Shown here piece after piece: positions 1 through 9,458 of a stretch of 64,000 bases of DNA. The notes beneath the pieces are model-generated. The model was given only the letters and a program-made list of their open reading frames with translations. It searched no databases and was not told the DNA's origin. Position 1 is the stretch's first letter, and each line of letters starts with the position of its first letter. The DNA is from Hyphomicrobiales bacterium (GTDB taxonomy: Bacteria; Pseudomonadota; Alphaproteobacteria; Rhizobiales; NORP267). The stretch covers positions 382,297 to 446,296 of the forward strand of contig JAJFHA010000011.1 in NCBI GenBank assembly GCA_021775875.1, read 5' to 3'. The position numbers were made by a program, and so were the translations under genes.

Positions 1-1
1 A

Positions 2-1453
2 GTTGTCGCTCACCTGATCACCGGCGAATTGAATGCGGGAAAAACACCCTCAGACGCTGTTGGAGCCGTCCTGGCGCGGCTCGAAGGTGCGTTTGCATTC
101 GCAATCATGTTTGAAGGCGAAGACGATCTTTTGATCGGCGCGCGCAAAGGGAGTCCTCTGGCAATTGGCATCGGCAAAGGTGAAATGTTTCTTGGGTCAG
201 ATGCCACAGCGCTCGCCCCGTTCACAAATCAGGTCATCTATCTGGAAGACGGTGACTGGGCCACAATTACCCGCGATCAAGTTGAAATTTTCGACAGTTC
301 GGGAAACAGGGTAGGGCGCAAAATCCAAACATCAGTTGCTTCTGCACTGATGGTGGACAAGGGCAACCACCGCCATTTCATGGCAAAAGAAATTTACGAA
401 CAACCCGAAGTCGTCGGTCATACACTGGCACATTATATCGATCTGGCAGAAGGCAAAATATCCCTGCCAGAGGCGTTGCCGTTTAATTTCGCGGATCTGG
501 ACCGGATCACCATTACAGCCTGTGGCACGGCTTATTATGCCGGTTTGGTCGCCAAATACTGGTTTGAGAAATTTGCCCGCTTGCCGGTGGAAATTGATGT
601 CGCTTCTGAAATGCGTTACCGCGAAGCACCTTTGCCGGAAAATGGTTTGGCTATTGTTATTTCCCAATCCGGTGAAACCGCAGATACATTGGCGACGTTG
701 CGCTATTGCGCCGAAAACGGCCAGCATATCGCATCTGTCGTGAATGTACGGGATTCTTCAATCGCCCGTGAATCTGATCTGGTTTTGCCAACAATGGCCG
801 GGCCGGAAATTGGTGTCGCTTCAACCAAGGCGTTTACCTGCCAGCTAACCGTATTGGCGTGTATCGCATTGGCGGCAGCCCGCGACCGAAAAACCATCAC
901 GGAGGAAGAAGAACGAAATCTGGTCCATGCCCTGATCGAATTACCGCGCTTGATGTCGACAGCGCTCAAACTGGAATCGGATATTGATGCCATTGCCGGA
1001 GATATCATGAAGGCGAAGGATATTTTGTATCTGGGGCGGGGGTCGTTATTCCCGCTAGCGCTCGAAGGGGCGTTGAAACTGAAAGAAATTTCATACCTTC
1101 ACGCCGAAGGGTATGCGGCCGGAGAATTGAAACATGGCCCCATCGCGCTGATCGATGAGAATGTCCCGGTCATCGCAATTGCCCCAAAAGATGAACTTTT
1201 CGAAAAAAACGTCTCAAATATTCAAGAAGTCGCCGCGCGTGGCGGAAAAATTGTTTTGCTGACGGACGAAGCCGGGGCGCGTGACATTTCTCTGGATACC
1301 ATGGCAACAATTGTGCTTCCAGATGCCAATCCGTTCATAAATCCGCTTCTCTTCGCGTTGCCGGTCCAGATGTTGGCCTATCATACCGCTGTTCGTCTTG
1401 GTACAGATGTTGACCAGCCACGCAACCTCGCAAAATCCGTCACTGTTGAATAG
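2..1453 (+). CDS. glmS: Glutamine--fructose-6-phosphate aminotransferase, 5' end missing
   Basis: This cytoplasmic enzyme makes glucosamine-6-phosphate from fructose-6-phosphate and glutamine, the first step toward UDP-GlcNAc for peptidoglycan and lipid A. The frame is open from base 2, so the start and the N-terminal nucleophile cysteine lie outside the window. The visible part begins late in the glutaminase domain (LEGAFAFA and GARKGSPLAIG segments). Two SIS sugar-isomerase domains follow, with ITACGTAYYAG, SQSGETADTL and the C-terminal ELKHGPIALID segment typical of GlmS. The protein ends in the family signature DQPRNLAKSVTVE. A SPOR protein gene follows 73 bases later on the same strand. 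No break or frameshift is seen. Confidence 0.97.
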   Translation, partial: VVAHLITGELNAGKTPSDAVGAVLARLEGAFAFAIMFEGEDDLLIGARKGSPLAIGIGKGEMFLGSDATALAPFTNQVIYLEDGDWATITRDQVEIFDSSGNRVGRKIQTSVASALMVDKGNHRHFMAKEIYEQPEVVGHTLAHYIDLAEGKISLPEALPFNFADLDRITITACGTAYYAGLVAKYWFEKFARLPVEIDVASEMRYREAPLPENGLAIVISQSGETADTLATLRYCAENGQHIASVVNVRDSSIARESDLVLPTMAGPEIGVASTKAFTCQLTVLACIALAAARDRKTITEEEERNLVHALIELPRLMSTALKLESDIDAIAGDIMKAKDILYLGRGSLFPLALEGALKLKEISYLHAEGYAAGELKHGPIALIDENVPVIAIAPKDELFEKNVSNIQEVAARGGKIVLLTDEAGARDISLDTMATIVLPDANPFINPLLFALPVQMLAYHTAVRLGTDVDQPRNLAKSVTVE

Positions 1454-1526
1454 CAAGTATTGACCTGCGCCGCACCGCCAGCAACACTTTCCGGAGCGAT
1501 TCGTTGGCGGAACGGCGGCAAACTCA

Positions 1527-2486
1527 ATGGAAAACACATCATCTTCATCTGTAAATAAGGCCCGAAACAGAAGCCTTTTGCGAGGCTTTTTTACAGGCAT
1601 TGGCCTTGTCTTCCTGATTGCTTTCAATCCGTCTTCATTCGCGCAAACAGCCAATGAAGCAGCCACAGCGGCGCGAGAACAAATCGAGCAGGGCCGCAAG
1701 TATTTGCAGGAGAATAATTATCCGATCGCAAGGACTACGCTGACCCAGGTCATTCGCAACGAACATACGCCACCTGACTGGATGGCGATTGCATTTTTCT
1801 ACCGGGGTATCTCCAACCGGATGAGTGGTCAGAATAACGCCGCTATCGCGGATTTCATAAACGCACTTTGGCTGAAAACTTTGCCTGCACCTATTCAAGC
1901 GCAAACCTATTATCATCGTGCACACTCATATGCAGCTCTTAATAAAGTTGATCAAGCTCTTGCTGATTTGGATCAGGCCGCGATTTTGGCACCGCATGAA
2001 GAACGCATTGTACAGGCCCGCACTGAATTGATGGAGGCATCTGGCCGAGAAGTGACAGCTTCGACTGCACCACAAATTTCCCCTACTGATGAAGAGCTGG
2101 CTGCCAATGCGGTACGCCATTCATTAGGTGACACCCTGTATTCCCGACCTCAGACTGGTAGCAGTCCCATGTCGTCGCAAGCACCTGTGGTATCTTCAGC
2201 TCCAGCAAGGCAAATATCTCTGCAGCCGGAATCTGGCCCGGAAGGCATCCATATCCAGCTCGGTGCATTGGGGTCGCAAGAAATTGCTGAAGCTGAATGG
2301 CAACGCATATCGCAGATGCACAGGGATGTGCTTAGCGGTCTGGCGCCAAGCTACGAAGTTGTGACGCGGGACGGCAGAAGATTAGTAAGATTGCAGGCCG
2401 GTCCGGCTGCATCTTTGTCTTCAGCTCGCAATTTGTGTTCTTTGTTGCAAGGCCGCGGGCAGGACTGCATTACAATTTCTCGTTAA
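1527..2486 (+). CDS. TPR and SPOR domain envelope protein
   Basis: The 319-residue protein has an N-terminal hydrophobic segment (about residues 18-40, ending near SSFAQT) that could be a signal peptide or membrane anchor. Residues about 48-165 form TPR-like helices, including an YYHRAHSYAALNKVDQALADL unit. A Ser/Pro/Gln-rich linker follows. The last about 80 residues (from IHIQLGALGS to CITISR) read as a SPOR domain, a fold that binds denuded septal peptidoglycan glycans. A role in division or cell-wall remodelling is inferred from the SPOR domain only. The ATG start is the first in frame after a 73-base gap behind glmS, so the two may be co-transcribed. The exact family is not identified. 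Confidence 0.8.
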   Translation: MENTSSSSVNKARNRSLLRGFFTGIGLVFLIAFNPSSFAQTANEAATAAREQIEQGRKYLQENNYPIARTTLTQVIRNEHTPPDWMAIAFFYRGISNRMSGQNNAAIADFINALWLKTLPAPIQAQTYYHRAHSYAALNKVDQALADLDQAAILAPHEERIVQARTELMEASGREVTASTAPQISPTDEELAANAVRHSLGDTLYSRPQTGSSPMSSQAPVVSSAPARQISLQPESGPEGIHIQLGALGSQEIAEAEWQRISQMHRDVLSGLAPSYEVVTRDGRRLVRLQAGPAASLSSARNLCSLLQGRGQDCITISR

Positions 2487-2647
2487 GCACACCAGATTAT
2501 TTGCTGTATTTTTCGTGCAAATTAAAGACAATCCCCCATATTCAGGACATAATGCGCCGATCCAATAGGGATATCGGTATGGAATAGTATGCTGAGCGGA
2601 TAATTTGTCCGTGAAATTGATGTAGTCTATCGGGCAAATTAAATTTA

Positions 2648-3415
2648 ATGGCAAGACGCAATAAAAAAACGGATGAGCCTGTAGAGCTGACATCATTGAC
2701 CACACCGACAAAGAGCGAGGTGCGGTTTCGCACGCGTCTTCGGAACTATTTCCTGACCGGCCTGGTGATAGCCGCCCCGATCAGCATTACAGTCTATCTA
2801 ACGTGGTCGTTTGTTAATCTGGTGGATGGCTGGATCAAGCCATTGGTGCCTGCAGCTTATAATCCGGAAAATTACCTGCCATTCTCGCTTCCAGGCGTTG
2901 GATTGATTTTCGCTTTTATTTTCATAACGATACTTGGCGCGTTAACGGCAAATCTGTTTGGCCGCACGATCATCAGTTACGGCGAAATGATGCTCAATCG
3001 CATGCCGATAGTGCGAAATCTTTATAGCGCTCTCAAACAGATTTTTGAGACGGTAGTCTCCCAAAGCAATACTTCGTTTCGCGATGTTGGCATTATCGAA
3101 TATCCTCGAAAAGGCTTGTACGCGATTGTGTTCATATCAACTGCAACGGAAGGCGAGATCAAAACCCGGATCGACGATGGCGGTGGCATGTTGAGCGTTT
3201 TCCTGCCAACGACGCCAAACCCGACGTCGGGTTTTTTGCTATTTGTTCCTAAGGCCGATGTAACCATTTTGGATATGTCGGTAGAGGAGGCTGCAAAACT
3301 GGTTATTTCAGCCGGATTGGTTACGCCTGAACACCCTTTGGGTGCCGCAGCGGCGGAAGATGATGACGGTTTGGAAACGGAAAACTCAACCGAACCTGCT
3401 ATTGGTTCGAAATAA
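2648..3415 (+). CDS. DUF502 family inner-membrane protein
   Basis: This 255-residue protein has two transmembrane segments, about residues 33-58 and 78-104. The DUF502 core follows: PIVRNLYSALKQIFETV, a GIIEYPRKG strand and the TTPNPTSGFLLFVP stretch that is highly conserved in the family. The C-terminus is acidic. The molecular role of DUF502 proteins is not established; they are widespread in proteobacteria and often sit near recG or glmS, as here. The gene is convergent with recG, with only two bases between their stop codons. The codons for the NPTSG region contain a perfect terminator-like palindrome (separate entry). Confidence 0.88.
   Translation: MARRNKKTDEPVELTSLTTPTKSEVRFRTRLRNYFLTGLVIAAPISITVYLTWSFVNLVDGWIKPLVPAAYNPENYLPFSLPGVGLIFAFIFITILGALTANLFGRTIISYGEMMLNRMPIVRNLYSALKQIFETVVSQSNTSFRDVGIIEYPRKGLYAIVFISTATEGEIKTRIDDGGGMLSVFLPTTPNPTSGFLLFVPKADVTILDMSVEEAAKLVISAGLVTPEHPLGAAAAEDDDGLETENSTEPAIGSK
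3217..3237 (+). other. Terminator-like palindrome inside the DUF502 gene
   Basis: An 18-base perfect palindrome, AAACCCGACGTCGGGTTT at 3217-3234, runs straight into further Ts (3235-3237). It can fold as a seven-base-pair stem with an ACGT loop and a U tail, the form of an intrinsic terminator. It lies within codons for the conserved PNPTSGF segment, so it may be a codon-usage coincidence. Confidence 0.4.
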
Positions 3416-3417
3416 CC

Positions 3418-5517
3418 CTATCCTGACGCCAATAGCCGGATCGCCTCACCACGTTCAAACAGATGCAGCAAAATTCTGAGCGCTTTCCCGCGCTCGGATT
3501 GAAGCAGTCTGTCTTGGCTCAAAGTGTGACGGGCGTCCTGTCTCGCTGTTTCCAGCAAGCCTGCATGATGCTCCAGTTGCACCAGTCTAAATCCCGGAAC
3601 GCCGCTTTGCTGGGTTCCGAGAATATCACCTTCACCGCGAAGCCGTAAATCTTCTTCCGCTATTCTGAACCCGTCTTCGGTTTCCCGCATAATTGCCAGT
3701 CGCGCTTCGGCATTTTTTGATAAAGGTCCGCGATACAGCAGGATACAACTGGATTTTGTGGTGCCACGGCCAACACGACCACGCAATTGATGCAATTGGG
3801 CCAACCCAAAACGTTCCGCATTTTCAATCACCATGATTGTTGCGTCGGAAACATCCACACCCACTTCAATGACAGTTGTCGCAACGAGGATACCAATAAC
3901 ACCATTGGTAAAGTCGCTCATGACTTTGTTCTTGTCGGCCGCTTTCATACGCCCATGGACAAGACCAACCCGGCTACCAAACCGGCTTTGCAATGCGTCA
4001 AACCGGTCTTCGGCAGATTTGGCGTCGATCAACTCAGACTCTTCAACCAACGGGCACACCCAGTAAACCCGCGCCCCGGATTTCACAGCGACATCAAGTC
4101 GCAACAACAAATCCGCTTCCCGGTCCAGCGGAATAATACGCGTGTCGACAGGTTTCCGCCCAGCAGGTTTTTCCAACAATCGGGAAACATCCATGTCGCC
4201 GAATGCGGCCAGGACGAGGCTGCGCGGGATCGGCGTTGCCGTCATAACAAGCAGATCGGCATTGTTCCCTTTTTCAGCGAGTGCGAGCCGTTGATGGACA
4301 CCAAACCGGTGTTGCTCATCAATCACCGCAAGACCAAGTTCGCGGAACTGTACGTCTTCCTGAAATCCAGCATGGGTAGAAATCAGAATATCGATTTTGC
4401 CAATTTTTAGATCTTCGAGCAATTCGGTCCGGGCTTTGCCTTTTATCCGTCCGGTTAGCACACCAAGTCTGATACCACTTGCTTTACATAAGGGGGACAG
4501 GGTTTCGTAATGCTGCTGAACCAGAATTTCGGTTGGTGCCATGATCGCTGCCTGAGATCCGGATTCAACCGCTATCGCCATTGCCAACAAGGCCACAATG
4601 GTTTTACCGCTACCGACATCGCCTTGCAGAAGACGCAACATCCGATCTGGCCGCCCCAGATCATCGGCGATTTCTTCCAGCGACCGTTCCTGCGATGTTG
4701 TGAGGGTGAAGGGCAGGGCTTCCAGAATGCGCCGCCGCTTGCTCCCGTCTCCTCGCCGCCGACGGCCAAGGGCACGGCGCAGCCTTTGGCGCACCAGATT
4801 AAGCGCCAATTGCCCAGCCAATAGTTCATCATACGCAAGGCGGCTACGGCCTGGCCCGTCAGGTTCAAGCGCCGCGAAATCTTGTGGGTGATGCACTTCT
4901 GAAAGCGCAACCTTCAACGAAGGCCAGCGATGTTCGAGCAGCAGGTTGGGTTCAATCCATTCAGGAAGAGCGGGGAGGGTGTTCAGGCTTTCTGTGATCA
5001 ATGGTGCCAATATCTTGCCGGAAAGGCCAGCAGTGAGCGCATATACCGGTTCTATCTGCGGGATTGTATCCACGCGATCCAGCGCCGCGATATATTGCGG
5101 ATGGGCCATCTGGAAGCTATCACGATAAGCTGTAATTTCACCGCTGATCCGCCGAATTTCGCCTTCAGGTAGTTGTTTTTTCAAATAGTCCGAATGCGCC
5201 GAGAAAAAAACAAGTGTCAATTCTCCGGAATCATCAAACACATTGATTGTGTAGGGCAAGCCCTTTCGCCGCGACGGGGTATGCGCACCAACCGTGACAT
5301 CCAGCGTAGCGGTCTTGCCGGATTCAATTGCGGCCATATTTGGCAGCAGTCTTCGGTCGATCACCTGCCAGGGCAAATGAAACAACAAATCCAGAACTCG
5401 CGCTTCCTCTTCCATGGGCCTGTTCAAGAGTTTTACCAACAGAGCGGCACGACGATGCCCAACCCCTTTCAGATTGCTCACAGTGGCGAATAACGGATTT
5501 AGTATTTCTGGCCGCAT
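3418..5517 (-). CDS. recG: ATP-dependent DNA helicase RecG
   Basis: RecG reverses stalled replication forks and branch-migrates Holliday junctions. The 699-residue product has the N-terminal wedge/OB region (about 60-170), then helicase motifs: Walker A GDVGSGKT, APTEILVQQH, the RecG-type DEQH box (VIDEQHRFGVHQR), TATPIPRSL, TTVIEVGVDV and QLRGRVGRG. The usual RecG C-terminus (ILGTQQSGVPGFR) follows. I start it at the ATG giving MRPEILNPLF, where family members usually begin. An in-frame ATG ten codons upstream (5547) is possible. It is convergent with the DUF502 gene and divergent from sdhE-mfd, a neighbourhood rich in DNA repair functions. Confidence 0.96.
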   Translation of the reverse strand: MRPEILNPLFATVSNLKGVGHRRAALLVKLLNRPMEEEARVLDLLFHLPWQVIDRRLLPNMAAIESGKTATLDVTVGAHTPSRRKGLPYTINVFDDSGELTLVFFSAHSDYLKKQLPEGEIRRISGEITAYRDSFQMAHPQYIAALDRVDTIPQIEPVYALTAGLSGKILAPLITESLNTLPALPEWIEPNLLLEHRWPSLKVALSEVHHPQDFAALEPDGPGRSRLAYDELLAGQLALNLVRQRLRRALGRRRRGDGSKRRRILEALPFTLTTSQERSLEEIADDLGRPDRMLRLLQGDVGSGKTIVALLAMAIAVESGSQAAIMAPTEILVQQHYETLSPLCKASGIRLGVLTGRIKGKARTELLEDLKIGKIDILISTHAGFQEDVQFRELGLAVIDEQHRFGVHQRLALAEKGNNADLLVMTATPIPRSLVLAAFGDMDVSRLLEKPAGRKPVDTRIIPLDREADLLLRLDVAVKSGARVYWVCPLVEESELIDAKSAEDRFDALQSRFGSRVGLVHGRMKAADKNKVMSDFTNGVIGILVATTVIEVGVDVSDATIMVIENAERFGLAQLHQLRGRVGRGTTKSSCILLYRGPLSKNAEARLAIMRETEDGFRIAEEDLRLRGEGDILGTQQSGVPGFRLVQLEHHAGLLETARQDARHTLSQDRLLQSERGKALRILLHLFERGEAIRLLASG

Positions 5518-5640
5518 AATGAGGCAGTTTAGCCTGAAATTCGACAAAAATCCCTATAGGATACGCTATCGCGAATTTATGGGTATAAACCCTCATTGAA
5601 TCTGTTACATCGACCCTCTTAGTTATTGAAAGACCGAGCC

Positions 5641-5919
5641 GTGAGTGAGCAGCTAGACATTCGAAAACGCAGATTGAAATTTCGTGCCTGTCATCGCGGC
5701 ATCCGCGAGATGGATATCCTGTTCACTGTTTTTGTCAGGGAACATCTTGACGGTCTGAGCGCCGAAGAATGCGACCAATTGGAAATCCTTCTTGAAGAAT
5801 CCGATCACGATATTCTGCCATGGATTTCTGGCGGCAAACAAATACCAGAAGCATTTGAGACCAGTATCATGGAAAAACTGCGCACCATCGCTTTGAAGCC
5901 TGGTGATTACGGGCAATGA
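5641..5919 (+). CDS. sdhE: FAD assembly factor SdhE
   Basis: SdhE (SDHAF2, formerly YgfY) promotes covalent flavinylation of the succinate dehydrogenase flavoprotein subunit. The 92-residue product has the diagnostic RKRRLKFRACHRGIREMD segment, which contains the conserved RGxxE/D flavinylation motif, and a C-terminal acidic helical part with LEILLEESDHDIL. I chose the GTG at 5641 (MSEQLDIRKRR); a TTG at 5626 would add five residues. It overlaps mfd by up to 17 bases, suggesting translational coupling, and diverges from recG. Confidence 0.93.
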   Translation: MSEQLDIRKRRLKFRACHRGIREMDILFTVFVREHLDGLSAEECDQLEILLEESDHDILPWISGGKQIPEAFETSIMEKLRTIALKPGDYGQ

Positions 5920-8900
5920 ACAGGTCCACACTTTGACATCGCACGCCATTCTCACCGGATTAAGTATTGATCGGCCGGGGACCACCGAACTAACCGGTGT
6001 CCCTGAAGGCATCGATGCCATGGTTTTGTCGGATTTGGTACGGGTCCGGGCGGGTGCAGCAGCGTCTCCGGTATTATTGCATGTGGCGAGGGATGAGCAA
6101 CGGCTGGTGGCGTTGCGGGATGCTCTCGCGTTTTTCGCACCAGAACTGAGCGTCGTATATTTCCCGGCCTGGGATTGTCTTCCTTATGACCGGGCATCGC
6201 CCAGCCAGGAAATTTCTGCGATCAGGATCGCTACTTTGGCTGCTTTGTCCGGCGAGGGACCAAAACCAGACCTGGTTCTGACAACTATAAATGCAGCGCT
6301 CCAAAAGACCCTGTCACCTGAAACAATAGCAGCTCATATCCGCCATCTCGCACCGGGGCAGATTGTCGACATGAGTGACCTTGCCGATTGGCTGGTTCAG
6401 CACGGGTATGAGCGTACTGCGACTGTGCGCGACCCGGCGTCTTTTGCTGTACGCGGCGGTATCCTGGATGTTTTCCCGGCGGCAAGTGATGAACCTGTTA
6501 GACTGGATTTTTTCGGCGATACCCTTGAATCTATTCGCCAATTTGACGCTGAAAACCAGCGCACGACGACGCAGCGCACCGAAATAACACTTCTTCCTGT
6601 CACTGAAGCTTTGCTGACACCTGAAAGTATCCAGTCATTCAGAGCAGGATACCGCCAGAAATTCGGCACCGTTTCAGGCCACGATCCGGTCTATGAGGCC
6701 GTTAGCGAAGGCCGCAGGGCATCCGGCATGGAACATTGGCTGCCTTTGTTCCATGATCATTTGACGACGCTGCTAGATTATCTGCCGGACGTCGCAATTT
6801 CACTGGATCATCAGGTAAACGACGCACGCAAAAACCGTCTTGAACAAATCACTGATTATTTTGAAGCACGCAAACATCCGGCAGAATTGGCCAGTGGTGA
6901 ATTTGCACCGTATCGGGCGCTGGAACCCAAAAGGCTCTATCTGGACGAAGCAGAATGGCTGGAACAACTGGAAGGTAAATCTGTTTTCAACCTGTCGCCA
7001 TTCGCCAGCGAAGGATCAGAAACAAGACAGACAATAACCGTTGGTGGACGGTCTGGCCGGACATTCGCGGCAGAGCGTACAACAACCGAAAAAAACGTAT
7101 TTGATGCCGTCGTCACCTGCATCAAAGAGGCGCAGGACCAAAAACGCCGCGTCGTTATTGCCTGTTGGTCCGAAGGCTCTTGCCAGCGCATGTTGCAATT
7201 GCTGGGCGACCATGGCCAATCAAGCCAATCCCAGGTTGCCACCTGGCAAGACGTACAATCACTACCACATGATGTGACAGCTTTTGCCGTTTTCGGTCTG
7301 GACACCGGGTTTGAAACAGACGAAATCGTGTTCCTGAGCGAGCAGGATATTCTTGGCGATCGCTTGTCCAGACCGACCCGCAGTCGCAAACGCGACACAG
7401 ATTTCCTGACCCATGCGTCTGGCCTTTCGGTTGGTGATTTTATCGTCCATGTGGAACATGGCGTAGGCAAATTTGAAGGTTTGCAAACAGTCGAAGCCGC
7501 GGGCGCACCGCATGATTGTCTGGTGCTTACCTATGCTGGTGGCGACCGGTTATTTGTCCCCGTCGAGAATATCGAATTATTGTCCAGATATGGGTCCGAC
7601 GATAGCGGCGCGCAGTTGGATAGATTGGGCGGTGCCGCCTGGCAGGCGCGCAAGGCCAAACTCAAAGACAAAATTCGGGAAATTGCCGGCGAGTTAATTA
7701 AAACGGCTGCGGCCCGTGCCATGCGGAAAGCCCCGGTCATGACGCCACCGGACGGAATTTATGACGAATTTTGCGCTCGTTTTCAATTTATCGAGACGGA
7801 AGATCAGCTAACCGCGATTGAAGACGTTCTTGATGATCTTGCAAAAGGCCGCCCAATGGACCGGCTGATATGCGGCGATGTGGGGTTTGGTAAAACCGAA
7901 ATCGCGCTTCGCTCAGCTTTTGTTTCGGTCATGGCAGGCCATCAGGTGGCCATTGTGGTTCCAACCACATTGCTCGCCCGGCAACATTATAAAACCTTCA
8001 CGGAACGGTTCGCAGGCTTACCAGTAAATATCGCGCAAGCTTCGCGATTGGCAGGGGCCGGGGAGTTAACAAAAACCCGCGAAGGTCTCACGTCCGGCCA
8101 GGTGGATATCGTGATCGGCACCCATGCTCTACTGGCAAAATCAATCAAATTTCGCGATCTTGGTCTGTTGATCGTTGATGAGGAACAGCATTTTGGGGTC
8201 ACTCACAAAGAACGCCTGAAGCAATTCCGGGCGGAGGTTCACGTGCTGACCCTGACCGCGACACCTATCCCGCGCACATTGCAACTGGCGCTGACAGGGA
8301 TCCGGGATTTGTCAATTATTGCGACACCGCCTGTGGACCGGCTGGCGGTCAGAACTTTCATCATGCCGTTCGATCCGATCAGCGTTCGCGAAGCGATTTT
8401 GCGCGAATATTTCCGGGGCGGGCAGATATTTTACGTCTGTCCGCGCATTTCTGATTTGCACGCGGCAGAAGAATTTCTCCGTGAAAATGTGCCCGAAGTA
8501 AAACTCGCTGTCGCCCATGGGCAAATGGCGCCGGGCCAGTTGGACGATATCATGACGGCATTTTATGACGGCAAATTTGATGTCTTGATCTCTACTACAA
8601 TTGTTGAATCCGGTCTCGATGTCCCTACCGCCAATACTCTGATCGTGCACCGCGCCGACATGTTTGGCCTGGCCCAGCTTTACCAGTTGCGAGGCCGCGT
8701 CGGGCGTTCAAAACTTCGCGCTTATGCTTTGATGACTGTACCAGCAACCAGACGATTAACTGCTAATGCAGAAAAACGACTTAAAGTACTGCAATCACTA
8801 GATCAATTAGGGGCCGGGTTCATGCTTGCAAGCCACGACCTGGATATTCGTGGCGGCGGTAATTTGCTGGGCGAAGAGCAATCTGGACATATCCGAGAGG

Positions 8901-9445
8901 TCGGATTCGAATTGTACCAGAACATGCTTGAAGAAGCTGTCGCCCAATTGACCGACCATGACGGTGCGCAGGATAGTGAAAAATGGTCACCGCAAATCGC
9001 TGTCGGTGCGGCAATTCTATTGCCGGAAGGTTATATCCGCGACTTGGATCTTCGTCTCGGTCTCTATCGACGTCTTTCGTCACTTGAAAGTGCCGGCGAA
9101 CTGGATGCTTTTGCTGTCGAGATGGTCGACCGGTTCGGCAATCTCCCGGTTGAGGCAGATCAGCTGTTGCGCGTTGTCGGGATCAAAATCCTGTGTCGCC
9201 AGGCGAGCATTGAAAAATTCGACGCAGGGCCGGGCGGCGCAACAATCGCATTCAGGGAAAATACATTTTCGAACCCAGTCGGACTGGTGGAATTCATCGC
9301 CCAGGAAGGCAAAAATGCAAAATTGCGAACCGATCACCGGCTGGTCATCAGGCGCAAGTGGGACGGCGTGGAAGAACGCCTTGAAGGTTCGGCCACATTG
9401 TTGCGCCGTGTTGCGGCACTGGCAAAAGTTACGCCAAAAAAATGA
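5903..9445 (+). CDS. mfd: Transcription-repair coupling factor Mfd
   Basis: Mfd displaces RNA polymerase stalled at DNA lesions and recruits UvrA. The 1180-residue length is normal. Order of domains: UvrB-like module (FPAWDCLPYDRASPS, then the RDPASFAVRGGILDVFP segment), the CarD-like RNAP-interacting domain (GDFIVHVEHGVGKFEGL), then the RecG-like translocase with Walker A GDVGFGKTEIALR, VDEEQHFGVTHKERLK, TATPIPRTLQLAL and QLRGRVGRS. A C-terminal TRCF domain follows. The GTG at 5903 overlaps sdhE; a TTG at 5933 would remove the overlap and is a real alternative. Confidence 0.96.
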   Translation: MITGNEQVHTLTSHAILTGLSIDRPGTTELTGVPEGIDAMVLSDLVRVRAGAAASPVLLHVARDEQRLVALRDALAFFAPELSVVYFPAWDCLPYDRASPSQEISAIRIATLAALSGEGPKPDLVLTTINAALQKTLSPETIAAHIRHLAPGQIVDMSDLADWLVQHGYERTATVRDPASFAVRGGILDVFPAASDEPVRLDFFGDTLESIRQFDAENQRTTTQRTEITLLPVTEALLTPESIQSFRAGYRQKFGTVSGHDPVYEAVSEGRRASGMEHWLPLFHDHLTTLLDYLPDVAISLDHQVNDARKNRLEQITDYFEARKHPAELASGEFAPYRALEPKRLYLDEAEWLEQLEGKSVFNLSPFASEGSETRQTITVGGRSGRTFAAERTTTEKNVFDAVVTCIKEAQDQKRRVVIACWSEGSCQRMLQLLGDHGQSSQSQVATWQDVQSLPHDVTAFAVFGLDTGFETDEIVFLSEQDILGDRLSRPTRSRKRDTDFLTHASGLSVGDFIVHVEHGVGKFEGLQTVEAAGAPHDCLVLTYAGGDRLFVPVENIELLSRYGSDDSGAQLDRLGGAAWQARKAKLKDKIREIAGELIKTAAARAMRKAPVMTPPDGIYDEFCARFQFIETEDQLTAIEDVLDDLAKGRPMDRLICGDVGFGKTEIALRSAFVSVMAGHQVAIVVPTTLLARQHYKTFTERFAGLPVNIAQASRLAGAGELTKTREGLTSGQVDIVIGTHALLAKSIKFRDLGLLIVDEEQHFGVTHKERLKQFRAEVHVLTLTATPIPRTLQLALTGIRDLSIIATPPVDRLAVRTFIMPFDPISVREAILREYFRGGQIFYVCPRISDLHAAEEFLRENVPEVKLAVAHGQMAPGQLDDIMTAFYDGKFDVLISTTIVESGLDVPTANTLIVHRADMFGLAQLYQLRGRVGRSKLRAYALMTVPATRRLTANAEKRLKVLQSLDQLGAGFMLASHDLDIRGGGNLLGEEQSGHIREVGFELYQNMLEEAVAQLTDHDGAQDSEKWSPQIAVGAAILLPEGYIRDLDLRLGLYRRLSSLESAGELDAFAVEMVDRFGNLPVEADQLLRVVGIKILCRQASIEKFDAGPGGATIAFRENTFSNPVGLVEFIAQEGKNAKLRTDHRLVIRRKWDGVEERLEGSATLLRRVAALAKVTPKK

Positions 9446-9458
9446 ACGTCCGGTTTGG

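Noticed and set aside
3787-4410. A 207-codon frame antisense to recG
   Set aside because: It lies fully inside recG, which has all helicase motifs, and its product has no recognisable family.
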